Shown here piece after piece: positions 34,286 to 46,428 of a stretch of DNA of 64,000 nucleotides. The translations under genes were made by a program, and so were the position numbers. Location: the NCBI GenBank assembly GCA_036346275.1, contig CM070730.1, forward strand, positions 5,022,309 to 5,086,308. The letters run 5' to 3'. Positions within the stretch are counted from its first letter, which is position 1. Each line of letters opens with the position of its first letter. This stretch comes from Otatea glauca (Eukaryota > Streptophyta > Magnoliopsida > Poales > Poaceae). The notes beneath the pieces were generated by a model, which did not search any database, was not told the origin of the DNA, and worked only from the letters and a program-made list of their open reading frames with translations.

Positions 34286-34705
34286 CATGCAATCCATTTG
34301 CGCATTCTACAAAAATAGAAGAAAAAAAGAGAACAGACAAAAGGTCAGTTGGTTGGATACACTCGTTGCGCTCTCGTCTACTAGTATTTAAGATTCGGCT
34401 CAGCGCTAGTGCTTACCTCCTATTGTAGGGGTATCTCAATCCCTATGACTGTTGAGATACCCGGTACGTCTATGAGAATATGAGTATGTGTATAGATTAA
34501 TTTTTGTATTATGTTCGAGAGGAATGTTCAAAATATCCCTCATTTAGGCATGTAGCTAAGGACCAAAATAAAGAATTGTCTCCCCTCCTCTCTATATATA
34601 TTGCCTTATATATGGACACTTGTAAGGGGTTCCCTCTCCCCTCTCATTCTCTTACCACGCACGCTTAACGTACATGATATATTTGGCTCCCTCATCTCTT
34701 GGTCC
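34284..34705. other. Intergenic, nothing recognised
   Basis: Non-coding DNA between the Micron-like element and the hAT-like element. It contains short CT-rich stretches (34575-34650) but no gene. Confidence 0.45.
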
Positions 34706-34713
34706 CTTAAGAC

Positions 34714-35136
34714 TAGGCTTATAAATGAGTTAAGCTCGAGCGAGCCTGTCATGCTAGGTTTGAGCTTGGGAAAAACTCGAGCCAAGCTCGAGTTAGGGTT
34801 CAAGCCTGGATCCAAGCTCGAGTAGGCTCGAATTCGGCTCGAGTAAGCTCGGTAACGGTAAACAATTTAATGTGCACTATTTTCAATAATAAAAAAAATA
34901 TTCAAGCTTAAGCTCGACTCGAGTATGCTCGGTAAGAGTTAACATATAGTAATATTTAATAAGTAATTTGTGAAATTATCAGGCCCGCGAGCTATTCGAG
35001 CTCAGCTCTGTAAAACTTGCAAGTTTGGGATTAAGCTTGAGTTTAGCTTGTTTAGAGCTTGAATCGAGCTCAAATTGAGCTTAGAGCGAGACAAGCTCGA
35101 GCAGCTCGCAAGTCTTGAGTTTTTCTTACCGCCCTA
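34714..35136. mobile_element. hAT-like element, 423 bp, full of CTCGAG motifs
   Basis: The left end is TAGGCTTATAAATGAG and the inverse of the right end is TAGGGCGGTAAGAAAAACTC. The 8-mers CTTAAGAC (34706-34713) and CTTAAGTC (35137-35144) flank it, seven of eight identical, the length expected for hAT. The interior holds many AAGCTCGAG / GAGCTCG repeats in both orientations near each end. No transposase is present. Confidence 0.72.
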
Positions 35137-35144
35137 CTTAAGTC

Positions 35145-36572
35145 AAAGGTTACTATGTATCCAGTGTTTAGTCTCATCAATCCTAGAACATCTTCTTAGT
35201 GCTGAATGTCTCTTAGCCTAATTTTTTTTTAAAAAGAAGCCGCGTACAGTTCATCAACAAGAGGCAGAGCTCTTGGCCTTTTTTTCTTAAAAAAGAAACC
35301 TTACACAGCTCATTTTAAAAAAGAAACCTTACACAGCTCATCAACTAAGAGGAGTAGTCTACTGCTCGGGTAAAAAAAGACGGCTCACCATTTCGGCCTC
35401 GAGCACGAAGAGTGGCTGAAGGTTATCCGAGTCCCGCAGGGCGCGATCGGCGTGATTCTGGGTACGGGCAGTGGATGAGGTAGCAGGGAGGGATGGATGC
35501 CGTACCACCTCAACTCGCCGGACTGGGAAGGGATTAATCTTGGCGATCGCGCGGCCGCATGAGGAACCGAGTTTTGTTGGGGACGTGGGAGTGGGACGCA
35601 CGCGCGGGAGAAGACACGAGTGGGAGCGCGCGTGGAGAGAAGCATGTCAAAGCAAATCAAATGGCAGAAGTCCCAGTATTAGAAACGCCGTTCATCTGAA
35701 TCACGGTACAAGATTTAGGTTAAGGTTTGCCGCTTTTTTTCTAATTTTCACTGTAAATAAGAACTACGTATCATAAATCGGTTCAAATTTGACAAATCTC
35801 ATTTGGGATTCGTAAAGGTTTAACTATGAGCAAAACTATGCAAGAAAGAGAGAGAGACAGACATCAGCACAGCAAGCTTGAAAGAATCAAGGCAGCAGAA
35901 CTAATCGATCGCATAAAAGCAGCATTCGGACCACCTTCTTATTCCTCCGGAAGAAAGTGTAATGCCATCGAAAACCAATCGACTTAACTGCTCCCTAAGA
36001 GGCTAAGATGCCAGGAACAACATACAACCAACGCCATGAAGAAAGGCTTAAGCACTACAGAAAGTTCTCTACATCATTTAAAGAATGGCTTAACCAACCC
36101 AACATAAAAGTTGCAACTGTTCAAAGAGTTCAAGATGCTATAATCAAAGACCAGCGCAAGAGGCAAACAAGGAAAATGGTGCTTACAGTTTTCAGGCAAA
36201 AACACAAACAAACAAAAAGGTGCTTTCAGTTTTCAGAAAAATCCTGCTTCGCACACAGAACAAATACCGTTAGAACAGAGAAGTACTCTTACTAATTTTT
36301 CAGTTTAGAAGAAATGTTTTTCTTTTGAGCATTCAAGCATTAAACATATCTTTTAGGTGAAATACCGTAGATGACAGCGTATGCTTATATTTGCTGTGAA
36401 TATTGAACTGCCACAAATATATATGGTCAGTCATCATGGTTATCAAAATTATAAGAAAAACAGGACGACGGATTTTGCGAGCACTATGAATTGTTTCATC
36501 GCCTTAGTAAACAACAGGATGTGTAGCCAAATGAACCATGCTCAACGTTCCCCCTGAGCCAGGGTGGACTCA
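35145..36572. other. Intergenic, weak coding candidates only
   Basis: A 32-bp tandem pair with CCTTACACAGCTCA lies at 35290-35343. A GC-rich block at 35390-35640 has frames on both strands, none recognised. A short + strand frame at 36008-36295 starts MPGTTYNQRHEERLKHYRKF and has no known relatives; it could be an exon or chance. Confidence 0.45.
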
Positions 36573-36577
36573 ATGGT

Positions 36578-37487
36578 TGTTGGAAAATTAACATGGTATA
36601 ACATTAATTTAATTCCGTAGATACGTAATAAAAACACGACTTTAAACATTGCGTCTACAATATAGTTACTAGCAGCCAACAAATTTACAAAACATACTAT
36701 TAAAGAAATCACGCTTACAAATGCTAGATAGCCTAACAGATACGTAGATGTAAACAATACTATCATAGCAGCATGCATTCTCATTAGATCTAATCACAAT
36801 AGAAAGAATCACTTGGACTAAGAACTAATTAGTCCTAGGCACTCACAGTGGGCTTGATGAAGAACGGGAAGCTGCGAAGGAGCGACGCGATGCAACGATC
36901 GAAGACGAAGACGAGCAGTCGCACAGAACGGTGCTTCCTAGAAACCTGATCACCGATCTCCCGTACAGGGCTTCAAGTGGCCGACATAGGATCGAAGGCA
37001 CTGCTCTCCCCATGCTCGTTGCACGACGGACAAAGGGACCGAATGGCTCCAAAGGCAGCTCGCGTATGTCTTCACGTACAGGGACGTCTTCCCTTAAGAA
37101 AGTGTGAAGTCCAAAACCACCTCGCGACAACACAGATCAAATTGCCACTATTCCAGGAACCACCCCCTGAAATCTCGCATCGCGGGAGAACAGACTAATC
37201 GCATGAGAACGTGCGTCTCCCTAAGTCCGCGGCGCCACGTCGGCAATTGAGGTGTAAGGTGATGTGGCATAGTTTGTACACGCGATATACACGCAGGCGT
37301 GTATGTACATAGCCTAACATAGCCAACCATGTGTACTTCTAGCCTTGCTACCAACTCATGTTATAGTCCATGCATGAGCTCCCCTTATAAGTTAGTTGCT
37401 CTCCACTTAGCTAAGCAATATGAGATTAAAGTCCTATACCCTCAACTCAACACCCCTTTGACTTCTTCTATTGAATTAATCCCAACA
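36578..37487 (-). repeat. Left (3') LTR of the 7.2-kb copia element
   Basis: 910 bp, TGTTGG...CCAACA. A purine-rich AGTGAGGAT on the - strand adjoins its inner end (37488-37497), a plausible polypurine tract. Confidence 0.9.
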
Positions 37488-40223
37488 ATCCTCACTAAGA
37501 AGTCAAAGCCTACAAGGCTTTCCAGCACTTTTAATATACCTGTTTACAATGTAGATCCATCCCGGGTTGAGCTACACCTAGCATAACAAGATCCACTTAC
37601 TTACGACTATGCAATAGCCAAAGCCTTGAATTGCTAGTCTTGTGCAAGTAAGGTTCACTTGAAAGCTTCACCGAGACTAGACAGCCTAGAGCCATGCCTA
37701 CGGTTTGGAGCGTTACGATTATGCTCCCGTGTCGTCTCGTGAGCTTATTAGAGATTACCCAAATATCATAGACTGCAATATCACAATCTAGCTCACATAG
37801 GTGTGTTCTTTCGAATGTACTCTGCAAGATAGTACCTCGCCATAAAATAGGTCTCAGAACACATGAAGACATTAAAGTCATCCTCCCATGCAGTACTTGA
37901 GAGTATGCATCTCCTAGCGGGAAAAGTAAGTACGAATATACTCTCCAGCTACTCTGACAGCTTGTTTTTTCCATCACCTAATTCATGGGATCCCCATTCA
38001 CATAGGTTGGGTTTCCATTGTGGAACAACTTAGGTGAGTCTCAAATCAATTTCCCTCGATGCTCCATCTATCACTGCACGTGATAGTCCCTTCGTAAAAA
38101 GGGTCCGACTGGTTTTTAGATGTATTAATATAATCCACGGCGATCACTCCAGTATTTCTTAAAATCTTAATGGATTTGATTCGCCGTTTCACATGTCTTA
38201 AGGACTTCAGGTTATCTTTTGCACTCTTAACCTTAGTGATTATAGTTTGGTTATCACAGTACAAAAGAATAGTCAGTATTGGTTTTTCAACCATCGGTAA
38301 GTCCAACAAAAGCTCACGCAGCCACTTTGCCTCAACAGTGGCTGTGTCAAGTACTACAAGCTTAGCCTCCATAATTGACCTCGTCAATATGGTCTGTTTG
38401 TAAGACCTCCATGAACTGCAACACCGTCCAAAGTGAATACATATCCACTAGTGGCTTTGATCACATCGGCATTTAAGATCCCATTGGAATCACTATAACC
38501 CTCAAGTACCGCAGGATACCCATTATAGTGAAGTTCATAAGCATTGGTACCTCTCAAATATCTCATGACACGATCTAGTGCAGGCCAGTGATCATTTCCC
38601 AGGTTTGAAGTAAACCGGCTCAATTTGCTTACAACAAATGAAATGTTAGGCCTGGTTGCACTAGCCAGATACATGAGAGAACCAATTATTGGAGAGTATC
38701 TTAATTAATCTATCCCTTGTCCTCTATTCTTTCAAAATTTTAGACACAAGTCATAGGGTGTTGGAGGTATTTTGCAATCTGAGTACCCAAAACAACTCAG
38801 AATTTTCTCCGCATAATGAGACTGCTTTAAAGTAATCCTATTCTCACCCTTAATAAGCTTGATGTTAAGAATAACATCAGCCTATCCTATATACTTCATA
38901 TCAAAACTTTGGGATAAGAATGATTTGACATCATTTATCACATTGATACTAGTATCAATTATCATTATATCATTGACATACAAATACATAATCACCCCTA
39001 CCCCCACCAAACCTATAATACATACATATGTCGGCCTCATTCACCACAAAGCCAGCAGACGTCAGAGTTTTATCGAACTTTTCGTACTACTGCTTAGGTG
39101 CTTGCTTGAGGCCATACAAAGACTTTCGAAGCCTACACACCATATTCTCTTGTCCAGGTGCTACATATCCATCGGGTTACTTCATATAAATTTTCACATC
39201 TAGTTCTCCATTTAAGAAAGTTGTTTTTACATCCATTTGATGAATGTAAAACTTATATGAAGCCGCTAGTGCAAGCACTCTGATAGTAGCTAGCCTATCA
39301 ACAGGTGAGTAAGTATCAAAGAAGCCATCTCCTTCCTTTTGGGTAAAACCCTTAGCCACAACTCTAGCCTTGTACTTCTCAATATTACCATTAGGTCTAA
39401 GCTTTTTCTTAAACATCCATTTACATCTAACTGGTTTGCAGCCAGTAGTACATTCACGGACTTTCCATGTTCCATTAGCAATAATGGAATCCATTTTGCT
39501 TTGGACCGCTTCCTTCCAGTACTCTGCATTGGGTGATGCATAGGCCTCTGAAAGGGTTTTTGGAATATCGTCCACGAGATACACAGTAAAATCATCACCA
39601 AAGGATGTTTCAATCATTTGTCTCTTGCTCCTATGAGGAGTTTCTATACTATCATTCTCCTCAATAGTATCTTCATGAAAGGTGAGAGGTTCGGAAGATG
39701 GATTAAAGAATGCTTGACTAGAGGATGATGCACTTGTATCCTTCGTAGGAAAGATATTCTCAAAGAAGCTTAGATCATGAGATTCAATAACAGTGTTAAC
39801 ATGAACATAATAAATCTCGAATTTCACTACTAAAAATCTATAAACTACACTATGCTGCGCATAGCCTAGAAAGACACAATCCACAGTAATAGGTCCTAAC
39901 TTATGTTTCTTACATTGTGGTACATTAACTTTCGCCAAGCACCCCCATGCACGTAAGAAACCAAGAGAAGGTTTTCTCTCTTTCCATCCCTTATATAGAG
40001 TAACCTCACCTATTAAGGACGAAATATGCGATCAAGATGGCTTCCCCCCACCATGACATGGATAAACCGGCACTGTTCATCATGGCATTAACCAAGTCCG
40101 TAAGTGTTCGATTTTTTTCTCTCAGCCAACCCTATTTAACTGGGGTGAATAGGGAGCTGTCGTCTCATGGATAATTCCATGTTCCGCACAGTATAAGGAA
40201 AACTCGTTAGAGTTGTACTCTTC

Positions 40224-41105
40224 TGTCGTATGTTGGGAAACGTGACACAAGAGGGAGTGGACGTGGGCCGTCTTACGGGTCTACGTCCGAGAGAGAAAGA
40301 GTGGACACGAGGGTTTATACAGGTTCGGGCGCTTAAGCAAGCGCCCTACTCCTGTCGGTGTGTTCCCCGGGGGGAGTAGGGAGGAGGCTCCTGGTCTAGG
40401 CTCCCGAGGGACACACCAGTAGTTCAATTTTGTATTCAATGAGCTCTCTCCATAAACGTGGATTACAGTGGGTTTTTATAGGCGTCCAGCCTGTTACACA
40501 AAATACCATCCTACCCCTACTGCAGTAGCTCACACAGGGGTATCTGGGTCTTTTGCACGAGGAGGTAGTGGATCCCACGTCACCGTTCCGTAGGGGTAGG
40601 CCTCTGATTTCGGAGCCCCACAGGGGACTTTAGGGCCCCACTCGGCAGTTAGTCCCCCATGGCTCGAGGATGCCCACCCATCTCCATGGGTGTTTGGGGG
40701 TGCCCTCTTGAACCGGGAGTCTTGTCAAGTGCCCCGTGGGCAGGGCACTTGCCAAGTGCCCTGTGGCCAGGGGCCCTTGCCTTGCTAAGTGCCCTGTGGC
40801 CAGGGCCCTGGCCAGGTGCCCTGTGGCCAAGGGACCTGGAAAACTCCCAGACGTCTTCTCTAGAGAGCTCGTGGGGGTACGAGGGAGCTCCCCGTAGACG
40901 CCTGAGGGTATAGGAGGGAGCTTCTCGTAGACGCCCGAGGGGGTAGGAGGGTGCCTCTCGAGGCATGAGGGAGCCGACCGTAGCACGCCCGCGGGGGTAT
41001 GAGGGAGCCTCCCGTGGTATGAGGGAGCCTCCCACAGGCGCCCATGGAGGCATGCTTGCGGGATATGAGGTCTTTCCTTCGGGAGTTAGTATGTTTCCTC
41101 CAACA
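40224..41105. mobile_element. Solo LTR nested in copia integrase
   Basis: TGTCGTATGTTGGG...TCCTCCAACA, 882 bp, flanked by TCTTC at 40219-40223 and 41106-41110. Integrase coding resumes on both sides in a consistent order, so the insertion is clearly younger than the host element. It is GC-rich and holds two sub-arrays (40690-40850 and 40870-41050). No internal retroelement genes are present, which means LTR-LTR recombination removed them. Confidence 0.88.
40690..41050. repeat. GC-rich sub-repeats inside the solo LTR
   Basis: First a set of AAGTGCCCTGTGGCCAGGG units (about four, with GGGCACTT variants). Then a set of GAGGGAGC.TC.CGTAGACGCC units of about 35-45 bp. Open frames through them are compositional, not genes. 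Confidence 0.8.
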
Positions 41106-42774
41106 TCTTCTCTTTTGTCTGACCTTAGACGTTTGATTTTCTTTTCTAGTTGATTTTCAACCTCAGCCTTATAGATTTTAAATTACTCCAGTGCCTTATC
41201 TTTCGTTTTAAGTAGATACAATTGGCAATATGTAGTAGCATCATCAATAAATGTTATAAAGTTTCTTTTTGCTACCTTAGTTAATACTCCATTCATCTCA
41301 CACATATCAGAATGAATTAAATCTAATAGTGTCAGACTTTTCTCCCCTATAGCTTTCGAGGTTGCATAGATTGCACACAAGTCTGACACTTAGATCCTAT
41401 AACTATGGAAAAGCTTGAAATTAAATTGAGATTAACCAAATAAGCAATGCTATCATAATTAATATGACATAAACGAGAGTGCCAAACAATTGCATCTCCA
41501 TCATTATTTGCCAAACAATATAATGTGCATAAGGTTACAACCATCAAGAATAGAAAGGCTGAACATGTCTTCACAATCATAACCTTTACCAACAAATAAA
41601 CCAAACTTCAAAATAATAAATTTATTCGACTCAAAAACTAGCCGATGATCGTTTCAACATAAAACAGAACCACTTATGAGGTTCCTATTTATTCCAGGAG
41701 CGTGTTGCACATTCTTTAATGATAGAGTCTTCTCTGAAGTTAACCTCAAATTCACTTTACCAATTCCATGCATAGCGGCCCGCGATCCATTCCCCGTCAA
41801 GACGGAGGAACAGCTGATAGTCTGATAAGAGAAAAACAAACTGAAATCAGCACATACATGTACATTAGCTCCTATGTCGATCCACCAATCGATAGATTGA
41901 CATGCTAGAAGAGAATAGATATATACCCTGATCCTCCAGCCTCGCTAATAGTAACATTGGCATATTTCTGCTCCTGTTGATTGTCATTTCTTCACTTACA
42001 CCGGTGGCATTTTCTGGCTATATGACCAGGTTCACCGCACACAAAGCAAGTAAAGTCCTACTTGCTCCTCTTCTTCATTTTAAAGCTAGTTGTCTGCTTG
42101 GTTTTTTCTTTATTCTTGTTCTTCGCCTCACCATATTTGTCATCCATAAAATTGGCATTGGAGGTGCCTCCCTATGAGGGACAAGGGACATCTTTCGCTC
42201 TTGTCTTCTCCTCAACATCAAGAGTTGTGATCAATTCCTCAACGGTCATGATCTCCCTCTTGTACTTTAAAGTTGTGGCAAAGCTCCTCTACGAGGGAGG
42301 CAATTTGGCAATTATGCCACCGGCCATAAACTTATTTGGAAGAGTGCAATCAAAGTGTAAGTTCCCACACCAGGAGCTGAAGCTCATGAGCCTGTTCTAC
42401 TACAAAACGGTTATCAACCATTCTGAAGTCATAGTACTGCTCATTCACATATAGCTCGCGTTTAGCATCTGCATAGCATATTTGTGGTCCAGAGCCTCCC
42501 ACAGATCGACAGCACTAGCGAGGTGCATATACACGTCATACAATTGATCTGAGAGGAGAGACAACAGGTAGCCGAGATAAGTGTCATTGCTCATCTCATA
42601 ATCATGCTATTGTTCATTGGTGAGGGGCCTCATGGGGGCTATGAACCACCACAAGTTCATCGACATAAGCCAAAATTTGGCATGTGTCTGGCACCTCTTG
42701 AAGTTCTCTCCTTTGAACCTCTCAAGTTTCATTGCATCGGATGGTTGTGCCATATCAGGTTTTTGGGTTAAACA

Positions 42775-43757
42775 TTGCGTCTACAACATGGTTACTAGCA
42801 GCCAGTAGATTAAAAAAACATGCTAGTAAAGCAAGCACACCTACACATGCTAGATAGCTCAACAGATACAAAGATGTAAATAATACTATTATAGCAGCGT
42901 GCATTCTCATCAAATATAATCACAATAGAAATAATCACTTGAACCGAGAACTACTTAGACCTGGGCACTCACAGCGGGCTTGATGAAGAATGGGAAGCTG
43001 CGAAGGAGTGACACGATGCGACGATCGAAGACAAAGACGAAGACGAGCAGTCGCGCTGAACGGCGCTTCCCAGAAACCTGATCGCCGGTCTCCCGTACAG
43101 GGCTTTAAGTAGTCGGCGTTGGATCGGAGACACTACTCTCCCCACGCTCGTTGCACGACAGACGAAGGACGGAATGGATCCAAAGGCAGCAAGCACGGAG
43201 GAAGCAGAGATCGTCGGAGAGAACGAAATTGGTTTTCTGTCGCTTATGTCTTCACGTATAGGGATGTCTCCCCTTAACAAAGCGCGTAGTCCAAAACACC
43301 TCGTGATAACATAGATCAAACTGCCACGATTCCAGGAACTACCCCCTAGAATCTCGCATTGCGGGCGAACTGACTAACCGCATGAGAACATACATCTCCC
43401 TGAGTCCGTGGCGCCACGTTGACAGTCGAGGTGTAAGGTGATGTGGCATAGTCTATACATGAGGCAAAAAGTTAAGTACACTTAGCACATCTCGGTCGCG
43501 CATCATCGCAAGTCACAAGTCACGCGATAAACACACGAAATACGTGATATATGCACGCACGCACATGCGTGTATATACATAGCCTAACATAGCCAACCAT
43601 GTGTATCTCTAGTCTTGCTATCAACTCATACTAGTCCATGCATGAGCCCCCTTATAAGTTGATTGCTTTCTATTAGTTAAGCAATATGGGACTAAAGTCC
43701 TGTATCGATCCTTAACTCAACACCCCTTTGACTTCTTCTATTGAATTAATTCCAACA
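42775..43757 (-). repeat. Right (5') LTR of the copia element, truncated at its inner end
   Basis: Alignable with the left LTR from TTAAACATTGCGTCTACAA onward, but lacking the first 75 bp or so found in the left copy. It carries extra DNA around 43460-43560 absent from the left copy. The outer end TTCCAACA is followed by ATGGT. Confidence 0.85.
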
Positions 43758-43762
43758 ATGGT

Positions 43763-44067
43763 GAGTCAGCCGGCCAGAATGAGGATACTCTCCTATAGCA
43801 TCAGCATTCATCCATAAATAGAGTAAGCCATTTGATCTAGAAATAGAAAAAGACATCCTCCGTTTTAGTCCTGGGCCCGCCACTGGCTTAAGCGCTACCA
43901 AAGCAATGCTCGCAGTATGATCCATCTGCCCGCTAGCGCTAAGGGTAACCTTCGTCCACTCTTCGTTCTCAAGGGGATCACACTGTCCGTGTCCGCTGCG
44001 AGTTGGAGAGCTTGTCGAGGACACGAACCGCCTTGTACTTGCCGGATGCGAATGCGCATCTAATGCC
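43763..44067. other. Short intergenic stretch, nothing recognised
   Basis: Sequence between the copia element and the first LTR-remnant copy. No gene or border found. Confidence 0.4.
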
Positions 44068-45957
44068 AAAGTAGCGAGTACATGTATGAGTAAAAAACAC
44101 AAGAACTCACGAACATAAGTATTTCGACAGTGCGACATAATTAGTATATTTTCTTGTTTTCTTACTCTCTAGCTTTTTGGCTTACAAACCTCAGGATTAC
44201 CTAGAAATTTATACTCTTAATCTACGGCTCTAAGAATAGAAAAATGATTCAAGTAATCGAATTAGAATAGAACTTATTTCTTTATTTGATTCGGACTCCT
44301 TTTTTGGTTGCAAGATTAACTCTAACGTTTATCAATTTAATCTCGTAACATCAACTATCTCTAATTTTTGAAACTGTAACTTGTTGAAGTAGTCTATCTC
44401 AATTACGACTTACTCAACTTTTATTTGACATAGGATGGCAAACGTATTTCCTCAACACTCCGAACTCATCTTCGATAGACTTGGACTCATGACGGCAAAC
44501 ACATCTCCTCAATGTCCTGGACTCCTCTCGCACACACTGCGTCTTCATTTTGATATTCTCGTACAGCATAATCTCTTCTGATGCGCATGATATTTTTGAA
44601 AGAACTTGCACACATTTATCTTACGTACATAGTTCGCACAAAAACTTATGTGATCATACTTAATATCTTATGGACATAACTGACACGAAAACGTGTATCT
44701 TTAACCATCTTCTCAATGAGATATGTAGATGGCCGCCAATGTCACCTTGTCACATCGATTATCGACAATGCTCACCAAATAGTAGGTATCGAGGAGACAC
44801 ACCTCTTTCACCCTTCTGTGCCACATCTTTGCCGCCGTCTTTTCGTCGTCAGTAACATAACTTGTCATTGACTTTGACTTTAATGACCTCAGCTCTTCTT
44901 GCAACGATGACCTCCACACCATCGTTGTCACCTCTTTGTCGTAGATGAGATAACTTATTGTACATCATATCCTCATATTGATTCTCCTCGCTCGTGACAC
45001 AACTTCAACAGCACAGAGACTCAGACTTGAGCTTTACACACACAAGCACTTGGACACACACTCACAAGTACTCATCTATACACCTTTATAATGCACCTAA
45101 GCATTTTCTTTTACGTCCACCCTAAATAATGCACCCCACTAGAGATAGCCCAACCTTCATGCACCCAGCGAAACGTCCCAAGAAACTTGCCTCCATCAAA
45201 ATTAACCTCTCAGATCTTTCCTCAGCTTTACTCACCCACATCCGATGGCCATTGTTTAATGTGTCTAACTCATCCCTGTGGCCCACAACAAATCTCCCTC
45301 CACCTCCAGCGTCATCTCAAGGAAAAGGAAACAAATATCCTGGAATTAATGAAAAGGAAACAAACGTTTTAGAAAAGGAAAAGACCATATATTACTACTG
45401 GGAAAAAGAAACCGGAAGACAGGATACTATACTAGTGCACATATAGGATACTAACACAATGACATGAATATTCACACACATGTACACCACATATTGTGTA
45501 AAATGCATACCTCGACAACAGCTCGCTACCTCACCATCTTCTCGTCGTGGAGTCTCATGCATCGCCGCAGCCGTGCTCGATGTACCGTCGGATTCCGCTC
45601 AACACTGCATAGCTCAGCAACGATTGTCTGTCCCGAGGCACAGCAGTGGTGGCCTCCCCCGGGGCAAAGCATGATACTAAGGTTAGAACCTCGCTCTGAT
45701 ACCAATTGTTGGTTTTAGTCTGGATCAATATACACATATGATAGCAAAAAATCAAACACAAAAATTCACGAACACAAATATTTTCATGACGCGACACAGC
45801 TAATACTTTTTCTTACTCCAGCTTTTTTTTTTTGCTTACAAACCTCAGAACTATCAACAAATTTATACTTTTAGCCTACAACTGTAAGAATAAAAGGAGG
45901 ATTCAAACATCAGAATATACTTATTTTCGTATTTGATTCAGACTCCTTTCGTGTTGC
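44068..45957 (-). mobile_element. Remnant of another LTR element (direct repeats plus primer site)
   Basis: A block of about 220 bp with GCTTACAAACCTCAG, AAATTTATACT and ATTTGATTC.GACTCCTTT occurs at about 44068-44300 and again at about 45733-45957. The right copy starts TGTTGG at 45707, and next to it the - strand reads ATTGGTATCAGAGC, a Met-tRNA primer site. This marks a 5' LTR of a minus-oriented copia-type element. Between the copies there is no gag-pol; part is occupied by the dispersed repeat at 45085-45435. Outer borders were not found. Confidence 0.6.
45085..45435 (+). repeat. Dispersed repeat, copy B
   Basis: Matches the reverse complement of 20445-20848 over most of its length. It stops near ACTATACTAG at 45426-45435, which is followed by T, a CTAG|T context like a Helitron 3' end, though no hairpin is visible. 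Confidence 0.85.
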
Positions 45958-46400
45958 AACTCTGGCAGTCCAAGGCATCATCGTCCGTGAGTTCCACAGC
46001 CACAGTCCCCGTGCCCGGGTTAATGGCCTGCACCCCGGTACGGTAGTCAGGGACAGAGACCAGACCCAGGCATGCGCACATCAGATAGATGCTGTTGATG
46101 CGTTTGATCGTGAGATCGTCTTCAGGACGCCGTCGCTCTCTGTGTCTGCCTCCACGAAGGTGGCGACCAGGAGCGGCGGGGCGCGGGCACTGTGCTCGGC
46201 GTGGAAAGCCGGTCTGAAGATGAGGCGCCGCCGGTCCCTGGACAGCAGAGGTACCGGGACGGGGATTTCACGGGCAGCCTGATGAGTACCTCGAAGACGA
46301 GGTCGGGCGGGAGCGGGCCGCCGCTGCCGCAGAGGGAGAAGACTGGTTTTGCCCGCTTTGCTGCCGGCGATGCTACTCCGCGGTCAAAGCCCAATTCCAT
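45958..46400 (-). pseudogene. F-box gene fragment
   Basis: From an ATG at 46400 the - strand encodes a short N-terminus and an F-box start (PLPPDLVFEVLIRLPVKS). The frame shifts, then reads SRDRRRLIFRPAFHAEH and a variable stretch. After another shift near 46105 it reads INSIYLMCACLGLVSVPDY and AINPGTGTVAVEL, typical of the associated domain of plant F-box proteins. It then breaks off at the LTR remnant. Two frameshifts and loss of the rest make it a pseudogene. A gypsy element inserted 24-28 bp upstream of the ATG. F-box proteins are substrate adaptors of SCF ubiquitin ligases. Confidence 0.78.
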
Positions 46401-46428
46401 CGTTGCACCGTCGATCTTTTAAGGAAAG

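Larger units (their letters stand above)
38046..42753 (-). pseudogene. Copia gag-pol remnant
   Basis: Reading leftward: gag starts MAQPSDAMKLERFKGENF near 42753 and includes a zinc knuckle CFVCGEPGHIARKC near 42050-42005. A protease-end motif (GIGKVNLRLTSEKTLSL) lies at 41790-41720. Pre-integrase WHSRLCHINYDSI and integrase DLIHSDMCEMNG with FITFIDDATTY run from 41490 to 41185, continuing after the nested LTR with EYNSNEF near 40220. Reverse transcriptase (WKEAVQSKMDSI, YKARVVAKGFTQKEG, MDVKTTFLNGEL) spans 39540-39180. RNase H with MYLASATRPNISF starts near 38674, and the remainder of RNase H runs to 38046. Stops and frameshifts occur in gag, integrase and between the RNase H parts; it cannot make a working polyprotein. 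Confidence 0.9.
36578..43757 (-). mobile_element. Ty1-copia retrotransposon, degraded, with nested solo LTR
   Basis: The outer ends are TGTTGGAAAA (36578) and TTCCAACA (43757), with ATGGT duplications at 36573-36577 and 43758-43762. Gag, protease, integrase, reverse transcriptase and RNase H remnants follow in copia order on the - strand. The left LTR is complete (36578-37487). The right LTR lacks its inner 75 bp or so, together with the primer site and leader; gag begins about 20 bp after it. An 882-bp solo LTR is nested in integrase. LTRs differ by many indels and genes carry several stops, so the element is old. Confidence 0.92.

Noticed and set aside
33765..34428. Frames with Ile-Tyr repeats
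   Set aside because: Translation of (TA)n microsatellites.
40630..41153. Proline/glycine-rich frames in the solo LTR
   Set aside because: They follow the GC-rich LTR sub-repeats and vary by strand and frame.
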